In this document: positions 9,220 to 18,477 of the stretch, piece by piece | How the letters are laid out: the number at the start of each line of letters is the position of its first letter | How positions within the stretch are numbered: the first letter of the stretch is position 1 | DNA from: Linum tenue | Lineage: Eukaryota; Streptophyta; Magnoliopsida; Malpighiales; Linaceae | Length of the DNA stretch: 64,000 nt | Assembly (NCBI GenBank): GCA_946122785.1 | Contig: CAMGYJ010000011.1 | Span: forward strand, 57,028,449 to 57,092,448 | Direction: 5' to 3' | The notes under the pieces: generated by a model | The model's input: the letters and a program-made list of their open reading frames with translations, nothing else | What the model was told of the DNA's origin: nothing | The model's database searches: none | Program-made: the position numbers and the translations under genes

Positions 9220-11187
9220 ATGCTCTGCACGGAATCTTCTTCTTGCTCTATGCCGGCAGCTACCCCGACGGGGCGGCCGCCGGACGAACAACACCACCTC
9301 AGTGGGGACACACCCCGAACCGGTCATGAGAAGGTGGGGCTCCGCTTTTCTTTGGCCGGGATCGAGCCCGATGTCGCCGTGCCGTCAGACCCACCTGTTG
9401 AGCAGATGGAAGTGACGGAGACTGCTGAGATGGCGATCGCCAAAGATGGACCGGATGTCGAGACGGATAGAAGGAATGAGATCCCCCCTTTTTCTTCTGA
9501 TGGATCCCAGTCCCGACAGCTAGTGTCATATGCTGGTGTGCTGACAGGCGGAACAAGCTCTCCGAAAACCTCTTCCCAGCAATGGATTCCGGTGGGAGAA
9601 CACGACCTGATCACAGGTTGTTACGAGGGCGAACCAGAACTCAGAGTCTCGGACAAGTTCAGGGCGCAACTCAGTAAACCGTGGCAGCGAACGCTCGTCG
9701 TGCGCTTGCTGGGGAGATCTATTGGATACTCAATGATGTGTAATAGGATCCGAGCGCTCTGGAGACCTACAAGTGCTATGGAAATTTTTGCTTTAGATGC
9801 TGAGTGCTTCCTGGTTAAACTTGGCAATGATCAGGATTACTTCAAAGCGCTTACTGAAGGTCCTTGGGTTATTTTTGACCACTATCTTCTGGTTAACCAG
9901 TGGACGCCGAATTTCAGAACGATGAACAGTCTGCCGCGATCCATGGTCGTCTGGATACAGTTTCCAGGTCTACCAGTGCATTTTTATCACAAGGAGCTTC
10001 TTTTCACCCTCGGAAATCTTATTGGGAGGTCCATCAAGCTTGACTTTCATACGCAAAATCAACAACGAGCCAAGTTTGCGCGAATGGCGGTAGAAGTGGA
10101 TCTCTCAAAACCTTTGGTCCCCAGAATCAGATTAGATGGGTATTGGCAGAGGGTAGAGTATGAAAATCTGCCTATGGTGTGCTTTGAGTGTGGCAGGGTG
10201 GGTCACACTAACCTATCTTGCCCCGATCTTGATCGGCGACAAGGGGAGGAAGGAAAGACGGTGGCCGTGCCGGCAGGGGATGCTCCGACCGGCGACACGA
10301 AGGCGGAATCGAACGCGGGATACGGCCCGTGGATGGTGGTCACGCGAAAATCGCGGCGGAACCAAGGAGAACAGATCAAACATGGAAAGTTGGAGGCAGA
10401 GATGGAAACTAGCAACGGCTCTCTTAGAATTGAGGAAAGGAAAGAAGCACTTTCCATGGGAAAGTCATATCCCCAAAATAATTCAAGGTTTCAGCCAACG
10501 CAACGGGTCTCTGCTGGGAACAAACTGGAGGCGGACAAAAAGGGCAAGAACAATGGAAAGAATGGTAAGGGAGATAACAAGGGGAAGGGTAAGGTTGTGG
10601 ATCACAATCCGAAGTTGGGCGAAGGCCTTCTTGGGCCGCATCCGATGGAGGCCTCGTCCAGTAGGCCCATGGGAGAGGACAGCCAGAGTTTCATTCAGGT
10701 ATCTCCCTTGATAAAGGCCACTAAGGAGAAAAGGGCCGAGCAGCTTAAGCCCATTGGAAATGTTACTGTGGCTACCCAGACTGTTGCCGAGAATAATGGA
10801 ACTAGAATCCGGGTCGTGGAAGCCCAGCCCTACACACCACCTCCGCCACGGGTCGTCGACCCGGAAGCTCCATCGGCAGTCGCGCGAACGAAGAAGAAGA
10901 GTGGGGGAAAGAAGGAGCGAAACAAAGGGATGCTCACTCCTAAGAAAGGGACCCCAATCCGCCACAACCCAGGGAAACCGCTACAGATTTGGACACCAAT
11001 CAAGGAAAGGAAGGGAAGGAGTAGAGATAGAAGAGTCTCCCTCACCTTGAAGCAGATTCAGGATTGGACGGAGATGGCAAGGGCGGGGGGTGATGGGGGT
11101 TCGAATTTAGTCACCCCTGCCCGAGAGGAAACGATGACCACAGAGGCCACAGGGACAGCGGAGGCCACTGATCGCCCGTCCGGATGA
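9220..11187 (+). CDS. LINE ORF1 protein (DUF4283 and zinc knuckle)
   Basis: This 655-codon frame begins at the ATG at 9220. Residues about 130-290 match the DUF4283-type RNA-binding region of plant LINE ORF1 proteins, with typical phrases such as WVIFDHYLLVNQW and MVVWIQFPGLP. A CCHC zinc knuckle (CFECGRVGHTNLSC) follows near residues 320-333. The rest is hydrophilic, rich in Lys, Gly and Ser, and probably disordered. The protein is expected to bind the element RNA and form the ribonucleoprotein with ORF2. No frameshift or internal stop is present. Its GC content exceeds that of the flanking DNA. Confidence 0.92.
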   Translation: MLCTESSSCSMPAATPTGRPPDEQHHLSGDTPRTGHEKVGLRFSLAGIEPDVAVPSDPPVEQMEVTETAEMAIAKDGPDVETDRRNEIPPFSSDGSQSRQLVSYAGVLTGGTSSPKTSSQQWIPVGEHDLITGCYEGEPELRVSDKFRAQLSKPWQRTLVVRLLGRSIGYSMMCNRIRALWRPTSAMEIFALDAECFLVKLGNDQDYFKALTEGPWVIFDHYLLVNQWTPNFRTMNSLPRSMVVWIQFPGLPVHFYHKELLFTLGNLIGRSIKLDFHTQNQQRAKFARMAVEVDLSKPLVPRIRLDGYWQRVEYENLPMVCFECGRVGHTNLSCPDLDRRQGEEGKTVAVPAGDAPTGDTKAESNAGYGPWMVVTRKSRRNQGEQIKHGKLEAEMETSNGSLRIEERKEALSMGKSYPQNNSRFQPTQRVSAGNKLEADKKGKNNGKNGKGDNKGKGKVVDHNPKLGEGLLGPHPMEASSSRPMGEDSQSFIQVSPLIKATKEKRAEQLKPIGNVTVATQTVAENNGTRIRVVEAQPYTPPPPRVVDPEAPSAVARTKKKSGGKKERNKGMLTPKKGTPIRHNPGKPLQIWTPIKERKGRSRDRRVSLTLKQIQDWTEMARAGGDGGSNLVTPAREETMTTEATGTAEATDRPSG

Positions 11188-11254
11188 TTGCAGTCGTCTT
11201 CGCTGCTGGCGCCGAGCTTTTCTCCCCCTGTTCTATCTCTTTTTATCCCCTTTA

Positions 11255-14200
11255 ATGTCTGTTTCTTACAACTTTGATTTTAAAATTTTTTCATGGAATG
11301 TGGGTGGAGCGGGTAGTGCTGCTTTCTCTCGATCTTTGAAGCTAGCGCTCCAGCTCCACAAGCCTGATTTCGTAATTCTTCTTGAACCTCAGGTCAGCGG
11401 CGAGGTGGCCAACAAGGTCTGTGAGAGGTTGGGATACCCGGATGTTCTGCGAGTGGAGGCTACCGGGAGAAGTGGTGGTATCTGGTTCTTCTGGAACAGC
11501 CAGAAATGGAATGTGGAGGTGGACTCGGCTGGTCCTCAACATCTTACTCTCTCGATCACTGCAGGTGCCACGCGTAGCTGGAAGTTGACGGCAGTTTATG
11601 CGTCGCCCCGCCAGCAGCTCCAACGCCACTTGTGGCACAATCTCATTGAGCAAAGCAAAGCTATTTCCTGCCCGTGGATCCTCACCGGCGATTTTAATGC
11701 CATCCTCTCCCCAGCCGAGAAGTCAGGAGTGCCTTCGCCTAGAACTCTGAGTCGTTGCAAACGATTTGGGGATTGGTTGAATGAAGCTGAATTAGTGGAT
11801 TTGGGATTCTCTGGTGCAAAATATACTTGGAGCAGGGGCAACCAGAATCAGACGTTTAAGGCTAGCAGGCTCGACCGAAGTCTCTGCAACCTCGAGTGGA
11901 ACGAATTCTTTCCCAACACGACTGTTCTTCACCTAGCCCGGATTAGTTCGGATCATAATCCGATCTTGACCAATGTGGCAAACCAGGGAGTCCACCATAA
12001 CTCTTCTAATTACTTTAAGTTCGAAGCAGCTTGGCTTACTCATCCGGAATTTAGTGACTTTCTTAATGATAATTGGAATGATCAAGCTAACTTCCCTGCT
12101 GCCCTGCAGGTTTTGTCGGACAGGTTGAAGTCGTGGAACAAGAACGTTTTTGGCAGCGTGTTTCAACGGAAAAAAAGGCTGGTGGCGAGACTCGAGGGCA
12201 TCGAGAAAAGGCTAGCTTACACTTTCGATCCTGGCCTGGCTAAGCTGCACTCCAAGCTAGAAGCGGAACTTGACAGGACCCTGGAGCAAGAAGAACTCTT
12301 TTGGTTCCAAAGATCTCGGGAAAGCTGGGTCAAGTTTGGAGAAAGAAATACGGCTTACTTTCATCAGCTCACCAAGCTCAGGCGCCGATCTAACAAAATT
12401 GAATGTCTGAGAAATGAGAATGGCGAATGGGTTTTTGAGAAGCAGGAGCTTGCTGATATGGTTTTTGATTTCTACTCTAAGCTGTATTTGCAGGATTCAA
12501 ATCAGTATGCAGATCTGATGCCCAAAGGGGTGTTTCCGCACCTTGGCCAGGAGGATTGGATGTGGCTTCTTCGTCCTTTCACGATCAGGGACATTCATCA
12601 AGCTATTTTTGACATGAAGGCTTTGCAGGCGCCCGGACCGGATGGATTCCAAGCTGCTTTCTACCAACGGGGTTGGGCAGTGGTTGGTAAAGCACTCGCA
12701 GACATGGCTATTGCTTTCTTTGAGAATGGGACGCTTCCAGAAGCCGTGTCAGACTCGACGGTTGTCCTCATTCCCAAAGTAGAAAAGCCAGAATTTGTGA
12801 GTCAGCTTCGCCCCATTTCCCTAAATAATGTGAGCTTGAAAGCTATCACCAAGGCTATGACGAGTCGTTTGAAATCAATTATGAATAAGCTGGTCTCGCC
12901 GAGGCAAAGTAGCTTCATCCCTGGCCGTCAGACTTCGGATAACATTATCATTGTCCAAGAGGTTCTTCATTCGTTGCGGAAGAAGAAGGGAAGGAAGGGT
13001 GGGATGGTTGTCAAGATCGACTTGGAGAAAGCGTACGACAGGCTCCGCTGGGATTTTCTGAGAGATACTCTGGTGGAGGTGGGGTTGCCAAGTTCGTGGA
13101 TCCGCTGTATCATGTATTGCGTTGAACAAAATAGGATGCGCATACTTTGGGACGGCAAGCTTTCTCAATCCATTACCCCCTCTAGGGGAGTGCGACAGGG
13201 AGACCCTCTTTCTCCTTATCTTTTTGTTCTCTGCATGGAACGTTTATCTCATAGAATTGATCAGGCAGTCCGCGAAAAGCAATGGAAACCCCTTAGCATT
13301 TCGCAGGGCGGGCCGGCTCTAACTCATCTTTTCTTTGCAGATGACCTGGTGCTTTTTGCAGGAGCTGAGGGAAGACAAGTTAAGATCATTCGCCAGTGTT
13401 TAGATGAGTTCTGTGAGAGCTCCGGGCAGAAAGTCAATTACACTAAATCTATCATGTATGTCTCGCCTAATATCTGCCAAGCCAGAGCCCAACGCCTTAG
13501 TGATAAAGCTGCTATTCCGTTGGCGAAAGAGCTGGGGAGATACTTGGGAATTCAGACCATTCATGGCAGAGTCACCAGGAGTAGATACCAGGAGCTCATC
13601 TTGAGGATTCGGAGGAAGCTAGCTCCATGGAAAGCCAGACGGCTATCGCTGGCGGCGCGACTGACGGTTGCTCGTTCGGTTTCCCTTGCTATTCCTACTT
13701 ATACTATGCAAACTGAGATGATTCCTGTGAATGTTTGCAATTCGATTGATAAGATTAACAGGGATTTCATCTGGGGCAAAGAAGAGAATCAAGGGAAAAT
13801 GCATCTGGTGGCGTGGGACAAACTCACAGAACCAAGGAAGCAAGGAGGAGGAGGCCTTCGACCTCTTCGCAAAGCTAACCTGGCCCTCCTTGCCAAAGGT
13901 GGGTGGCGCATTCTCCAGGAGAAGGAGTCCCTCTGGACCCAGGTTATGAGGGCTAAGTACGGGAGGAAGAGGGAAGATTTGAACCTTTTCCACTCTTGTC
14001 AGGGAAGTTCTTTCACTTGGGCGAGTATTATGAAAGCGTCCAGTTTGTTGAAAAAGGGCTGTGCTTGGAATATTCATAATGGGAAAGGTACTAACTTCTG
14101 GCTTGATAACTGGCTTTTGCAGAGACCGCTCCTTGAGGTGGCTACACAATCTATTCGGGAGGAGGAGCGAGGTCTTAAAGTGGCGGACTACCTGGATGAG

Positions 14201-15436
14201 GATGGAAACTGGGATACTGGGAGACTCTCCTCGCTGCTGCCGGCTGATATCTTGCAGAAAATAACGGCGGTGTTGGTGGATCCGACGACAACTGAGACAG
14301 ACAGGCTCTTCTGGTCTGCTTCGGCAGATGGTCGTTTCTCGACCACAACCGCGTACCAGCTGCTTTTAGAGCCGCGTTTAGAGCAAGACGAGCCTTTCTG
14401 GAAAGGGATTTGGACGCTGCCCACCTTTGAACGGGTGAGATGTTTCATGTGGATGACCTCTTTAAATCGGATTGCTACCAATTCTCTTCGTTTTTACAGG
14501 AAGTGTGCCGGTTCCCCAGCCTGCTACCGCTGCGAAGACAGGCCGGAGACAGTGTTACATGCGCTTCGGGACTGCCCACCGGCTCAATACTGCTGGTCGA
14601 GATGGGTGCCGAGCAATAGACAAGGGGACTTCTTCACGAGTGATCAGGATACCTGGATTCGCAGCAACCTCAGCAACAAGGATACTATGGAAACCGGAAT
14701 GGACTGGCGGACTTTCTTCAGCGTGGCATGCTGGCTGATTTGGAAAAACAGGTGCACAGCTTGTTTTCAAGGGAGCTCCAAAGCTTTCTCAGCTCCTACT
14801 CTGGCTCATGCGATTCAGCACAAGGCGTTACTTTGGCATAGAGCCTGGCAGGCCCCTTCTCTCTCCACGGGCAAACCAGCAGCCGAGATTGAGAGGATCT
14901 CAGCCCATATCCAGTGGCATGCGCCCAACAGAGGATGGCTGAAGCTGAACGTCGACGGCGCTTCGGCAGGCAACCCAGGCGTGGCGGGAGCTGGCGGGGC
15001 GATCAGAGATGAGAATGGGAACTGGATTGCAGGGTACGTAGCTAAGATTGGGGAGGCTACGGCGGCCCAGGCTGAGCTGTGGGCGATCCACCATGGCTTG
15101 AACCTTGCTTGGAAGTTGAGGTGTGTGAGCTTAATTGTTGAAACCGACTCGAAGCTGGCTATTCAGTTGATCAACGGTCGGCGTGATCCTATTCATCCGT
15201 ATGCTGCGCTTCTGGACTCTATTAGGAGGAAGCTTGCTCAAGACTGGCTAGTCAGAGTTGTGCATACATACCGAGAAGGGAATAGAGTCGCGGACTGGCT
15301 CTCGAAGCACAGTCTCGTCTATCCCTACGGTATGCATGAACTCTCTGACCCGCCAAGAGAGCTTAGGGCATTTCTTCGTGATGATTGTATGAGTGTTTCC
15401 TTTGAGCGCCAGATAGTGGTGACTCCTACTATGTAA
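11255..15436 (+). CDS. LINE ORF2: endonuclease, reverse transcriptase, RNase H
   Basis: The 1393-codon frame encodes four units in order. An apurinic-type endonuclease (EEP fold) has WNVGG near residue 14, LLEPQ near 42, GDFN at 145-148 and SDHNP at 232-236. The reverse transcriptase has APGPDGF near 458 and the catalytic FADD at 694-697. A zf-RVT region follows (about 1040-1110) with paired Cys and His residues. An RNase H domain closes the protein (about 1225-1350), with Asp near 1234 in NVDGASAGNPG, then QAELWAIHHG and ETDSKLAI. This C-terminal RNase H is known from one plant L1 lineage and described as archaeal-like. All catalytic motifs I can check are intact. Translation probably depends on reinitiation after ORF1. 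Confidence 0.95.
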   Translation: MSVSYNFDFKIFSWNVGGAGSAAFSRSLKLALQLHKPDFVILLEPQVSGEVANKVCERLGYPDVLRVEATGRSGGIWFFWNSQKWNVEVDSAGPQHLTLSITAGATRSWKLTAVYASPRQQLQRHLWHNLIEQSKAISCPWILTGDFNAILSPAEKSGVPSPRTLSRCKRFGDWLNEAELVDLGFSGAKYTWSRGNQNQTFKASRLDRSLCNLEWNEFFPNTTVLHLARISSDHNPILTNVANQGVHHNSSNYFKFEAAWLTHPEFSDFLNDNWNDQANFPAALQVLSDRLKSWNKNVFGSVFQRKKRLVARLEGIEKRLAYTFDPGLAKLHSKLEAELDRTLEQEELFWFQRSRESWVKFGERNTAYFHQLTKLRRRSNKIECLRNENGEWVFEKQELADMVFDFYSKLYLQDSNQYADLMPKGVFPHLGQEDWMWLLRPFTIRDIHQAIFDMKALQAPGPDGFQAAFYQRGWAVVGKALADMAIAFFENGTLPEAVSDSTVVLIPKVEKPEFVSQLRPISLNNVSLKAITKAMTSRLKSIMNKLVSPRQSSFIPGRQTSDNIIIVQEVLHSLRKKKGRKGGMVVKIDLEKAYDRLRWDFLRDTLVEVGLPSSWIRCIMYCVEQNRMRILWDGKLSQSITPSRGVRQGDPLSPYLFVLCMERLSHRIDQAVREKQWKPLSISQGGPALTHLFFADDLVLFAGAEGRQVKIIRQCLDEFCESSGQKVNYTKSIMYVSPNICQARAQRLSDKAAIPLAKELGRYLGIQTIHGRVTRSRYQELILRIRRKLAPWKARRLSLAARLTVARSVSLAIPTYTMQTEMIPVNVCNSIDKINRDFIWGKEENQGKMHLVAWDKLTEPRKQGGGGLRPLRKANLALLAKGGWRILQEKESLWTQVMRAKYGRKREDLNLFHSCQGSSFTWASIMKASSLLKKGCAWNIHNGKGTNFWLDNWLLQRPLLEVATQSIREEERGLKVADYLDEDGNWDTGRLSSLLPADILQKITAVLVDPTTTETDRLFWSASADGRFSTTTAYQLLLEPRLEQDEPFWKGIWTLPTFERVRCFMWMTSLNRIATNSLRFYRKCAGSPACYRCEDRPETVLHALRDCPPAQYCWSRWVPSNRQGDFFTSDQDTWIRSNLSNKDTMETGMDWRTFFSVACWLIWKNRCTACFQGSSKAFSAPTLAHAIQHKALLWHRAWQAPSLSTGKPAAEIERISAHIQWHAPNRGWLKLNVDGASAGNPGVAGAGGAIRDENGNWIAGYVAKIGEATAAQAELWAIHHGLNLAWKLRCVSLIVETDSKLAIQLINGRRDPIHPYAALLDSIRRKLAQDWLVRVVHTYREGNRVADWLSKHSLVYPYGMHELSDPPRELRAFLRDDCMSVSFERQIVVTPTM

Positions 15437-15497
15437 CCCCCTCCCCTCTGCTTCTTTTTCTTGGCTGTTGCCTCCCTTATTGCAAAAAAAAAAAAAA

Positions 15498-15780
15498 AAA
15501 TTGAACTTGTACCGTGACATTAAAGCTACAAGTTCAGTTTGTATGATAAAAGAATTTGTATCTTTGTGTTACGCATTTACGCTACAAGTTCAGTTTGTAT
15601 CATAACATAAAAGTACCAATTCAGTTTGTACCAAAATTTTTTTTACAAATTGAATTTATACCATAATGTAAAAGTACAAATTCAATATACAAACCATAAA
15701 GAAATTTTGTAAAAAAGATATAAGTATAAACTAAACTTCTACTATAATTTTAAAAATACAAGTTTATTTGTACTATAAAG
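15498..15780. repeat. Degenerate quasi-palindromic tandem array
   Basis: Units resembling TACAAGTTCAGTTTGTA recur with AT-rich spacers containing ATAATGTAAAAG. Each unit is nearly its own reverse complement. The DNA just left of the LINE (about 9110-9182) has the same character, so the LINE sits inside the array. Rejoining the two flanks restores a normal unit. Confidence 0.65.
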
Positions 15781-18477
15781 ATATTTTTTTAAGCAAAAGA
15801 TCCGATATTGTAAAGCTGAAATTACTCCAAATATTCACCATTTTAGTAATGACTATGTTCCATGTAATTGAAAGCACACAAGATTGTTTATAAAAGAAAA
15901 ACTATGCAATTAACTGTCAAACAAAATTAATGTTTAACTTAAATCTCTTAATTCGCAATTCAATCCCATTGGTGATTAAGAAATATGCTAATTTATAGAT
16001 CCTATACTCTTAAGTCTTAACACACACAAAACCAGAGGCCGCTCCTAACTCGCTAAACTCTATGTACTTTAACAAAATTGAAATGGAATTATAGTTGAAA
16101 TATTTTTAATTGATAAGGCTACATTGAAGTCAACTACTTTTTTTGACAAATTATACCGAACTATCTACCTCGACTTTAACGGTATACCTAACTATGGGTG
16201 TGTTTCTTTCTATTTCTTTTTTTCTGAAAATTTTATTTTGTATAGCTTAATATTCTCAATAATTTCACTCTAATCAGATTTAGAAAAGAAATGGAGTAGC
16301 AAAAGTGACATTTCTCTTCCATTTTGACGATGTCAGGTCGTATGAACAACAGTTCAGCTGTGGGTGACAGATTTTTGTATGTAAATGTTAACAGAAAGGC
16401 ATATTTGATAGTTTGCCCTAAAGAACAAGGGTGTATTTGATGTCAGAAAATAGTAGAGAAACATGTTTAATAAAATGCATAATAGAGCGCATATTATACC
16501 TACAATCCATCTTTATACTATCAAACATTCAAAGCCTTTTTTCTTTATGGATTCAAACATTCAACACCGTTGTTTATGTACTAACACCAAGCTAAAAGAT
16601 ATTTAAAAAATGCATCAAAGACTATATTTAGCTTCATAATATTAAACACCAGAGTTTACATCCTAGCACCGAACAGAAAAACATCCCAAAAAGTTGAAAT
16701 TGGACTATGAATACTAGAGCTAAATAATAATAATAAAAAGTGGTTCCTAATACACAAAATTTTAATGTAGTACGAATGCATCATCCAAAAACCAAGGTTA
16801 ATTTTTTAAAACCTTTTTCATTTTTCCTTTTCAGGTCCCTCAAAGATAATTTTGGCTAGGTCAGATTGTGACCAGTTAGACCATCCACAATGTGGGTGGG
16901 GGGAAAGGTGGGAAAAGAGGGAAAAGTGGGAAAATTGGTTGGTTTGGTCACAGTGTGGTGGTGGGAAAAGTGGGGATAAAAACACAATTTTTCAAACAAG
17001 CTTTTGTTAAAATCAGGAAAAAAATAAAAAAAGAAAGAAAGGGCTGTCCTTTCCCATCCGCCACTTCCCCCCACCATTTGTCTCATCTGGTGGGTTTTCC
17101 CACCCACTAAACCCACAAAACCCATTTAATTCCCTTTTCCCCCCCACATTGTGGCCACATTTCCCCTTTTTCCCACAAAACCAACCCACACTGTGGGTGG
17201 TCTTAGGAGTTATTCCCGTTACTCTCTCATTGTATCATCGAAAAATCAAGGTTCTAAGAAGGTCCAGGAAGAGCTCAAAACACAACTTCTATGACTAATT
17301 TGCAAAGAAAATGATAAACTGACATGTTGAGAAATGTTGATTTTGGGAGCCTTTCTATTTCCTTTATTTCCCCTATTTATAACCATCACATGTAATTGTT
17401 TCGACGTATAATGTAGCTTGACATCCCTAATTTCTGCGAAGATTACGACCTTGTAAGTACCATGATCAAGTTGGACCCCCTACAGGATTGATGGCATGTA
17501 GTTTTGTTGCCCTGACCAACCATGTAGACGCTTAAGAGCTGAAGGAGTGTCTTGTTTATCGATACTGACCCCCATTGAATGATATCATGCTTAGAGGTCG
17601 ACACGAGAGGTTGCCCATGCCGACCCCTTGTATGATTGCATGGTGGATATCTCATTTGGACATAGTCGTAGATTCGGTGCAATATGATTAAAAAAACAAA
17701 AAACTTGCTCATTCCAGGTCTTAAAGAAATTGATAGATAAATAAACAAGACTCACTCATCATCCACCCAACCACAACAACAAGCCAGCTTGACTTGCACA
17801 ATTTGGACAAACACCCCCATTCTTTTCTTGCAAGTTACCACATGTTATGTCATCAACTGTATTTCCACTCCTTAACCATCATCTCATTCTTCACACTTCA
17901 CACATTATGTTAACAATTAATAGTTCCTTCCACTCCATAGGTGGATTAATGAAGGGAAAAGAAGCAACTTGTTTGGGTTGGTTCTTTGCTTCTTCTTACC
18001 TTTTGGAGCTATATATATGAATAAAGTAGAAAAAGAAACTATGAGCCCTAGACAAGCAAATATATACACACTAATATAGAAATATTACAGGGAGGCTGAG
18101 AATCCAAGCAAATGAGATCAGCTGGAAATGGATTTTGTACTATGCGAGCACTCTAAGAAAACCTCAAGAAGAAACCCCTGTTCCAACAATGGAGAACCAA
18201 AAAAAATTATTGGCCAACAACAATCAAACCCTTTTTCCCTCTATTACTTCCTCACCAAGAAACTCCTCCCTTTCTTTTCCCATTTTGGTACATATATTTT
18301 TTTCTTTTTCTTTTCAGACACCATGTTTCGGTGTTTACCATCCAAGGACAAAGACTGGCGCGGTTCATAACTTGAGTTAGAAGACTACCAGTACCTATAC
18401 ACACTGCATATTTCGAGCAGGGGGGAGCGAGAAGGCACACCTTTGGATCCGATCCTGATGAAGAAAGATTATTATGA
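15781..18477. other. Gene-poor AT-rich DNA and 3' flank of MGDG synthase
   Basis: Apart from the Tourist-like MITE listed separately, I see no supportable gene. Open frames at 17443-17748 and 18128-18380 lack family similarity. The last few hundred bases are probably the 3' untranslated region of the MGDG synthase gene. Confidence 0.5.
16879..17202. mobile_element. Tourist-like MITE (PIF/Harbinger) with TTA duplication
   Basis: The ends read GACCATCCACAATGTGGG and its near-complement CCCACACTGTGGGTGGTC. TTA directly flanks both ends (16876-16878 and 17203-17205), the usual target duplication of PIF/Harbinger elements. The 324-base body is rich in GGGAAAA and TTTTCCC runs with no coding capacity. 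Confidence 0.85.

Larger units (their letters stand above)
9166..15514 (+). mobile_element. Intact L1-type LINE retrotransposon with target duplication
   Basis: The element body runs from about 9183 to 15500. It is flanked by AAATTGAACTTGTACCG at 9166-9182 and 15498-15514, a perfect 17-base target duplication (its first A bases overlap the poly-A). It has a 37-base leader, ORF1, a 67-base spacer, ORF2, a short 3' untranslated region and a poly-A tail of about 17. Both ORFs are open from ATG to stop in different frames. The perfect duplication and open frames indicate a young and perhaps competent insertion. It lies between GDSL copy 2 and a repeat array. Confidence 0.95.

Noticed and set aside
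10160..10711. Alternative frame inside LINE ORF1
   Set aside because: Shadow frame of the Lys/Arg-rich ORF1; no motif of its own.
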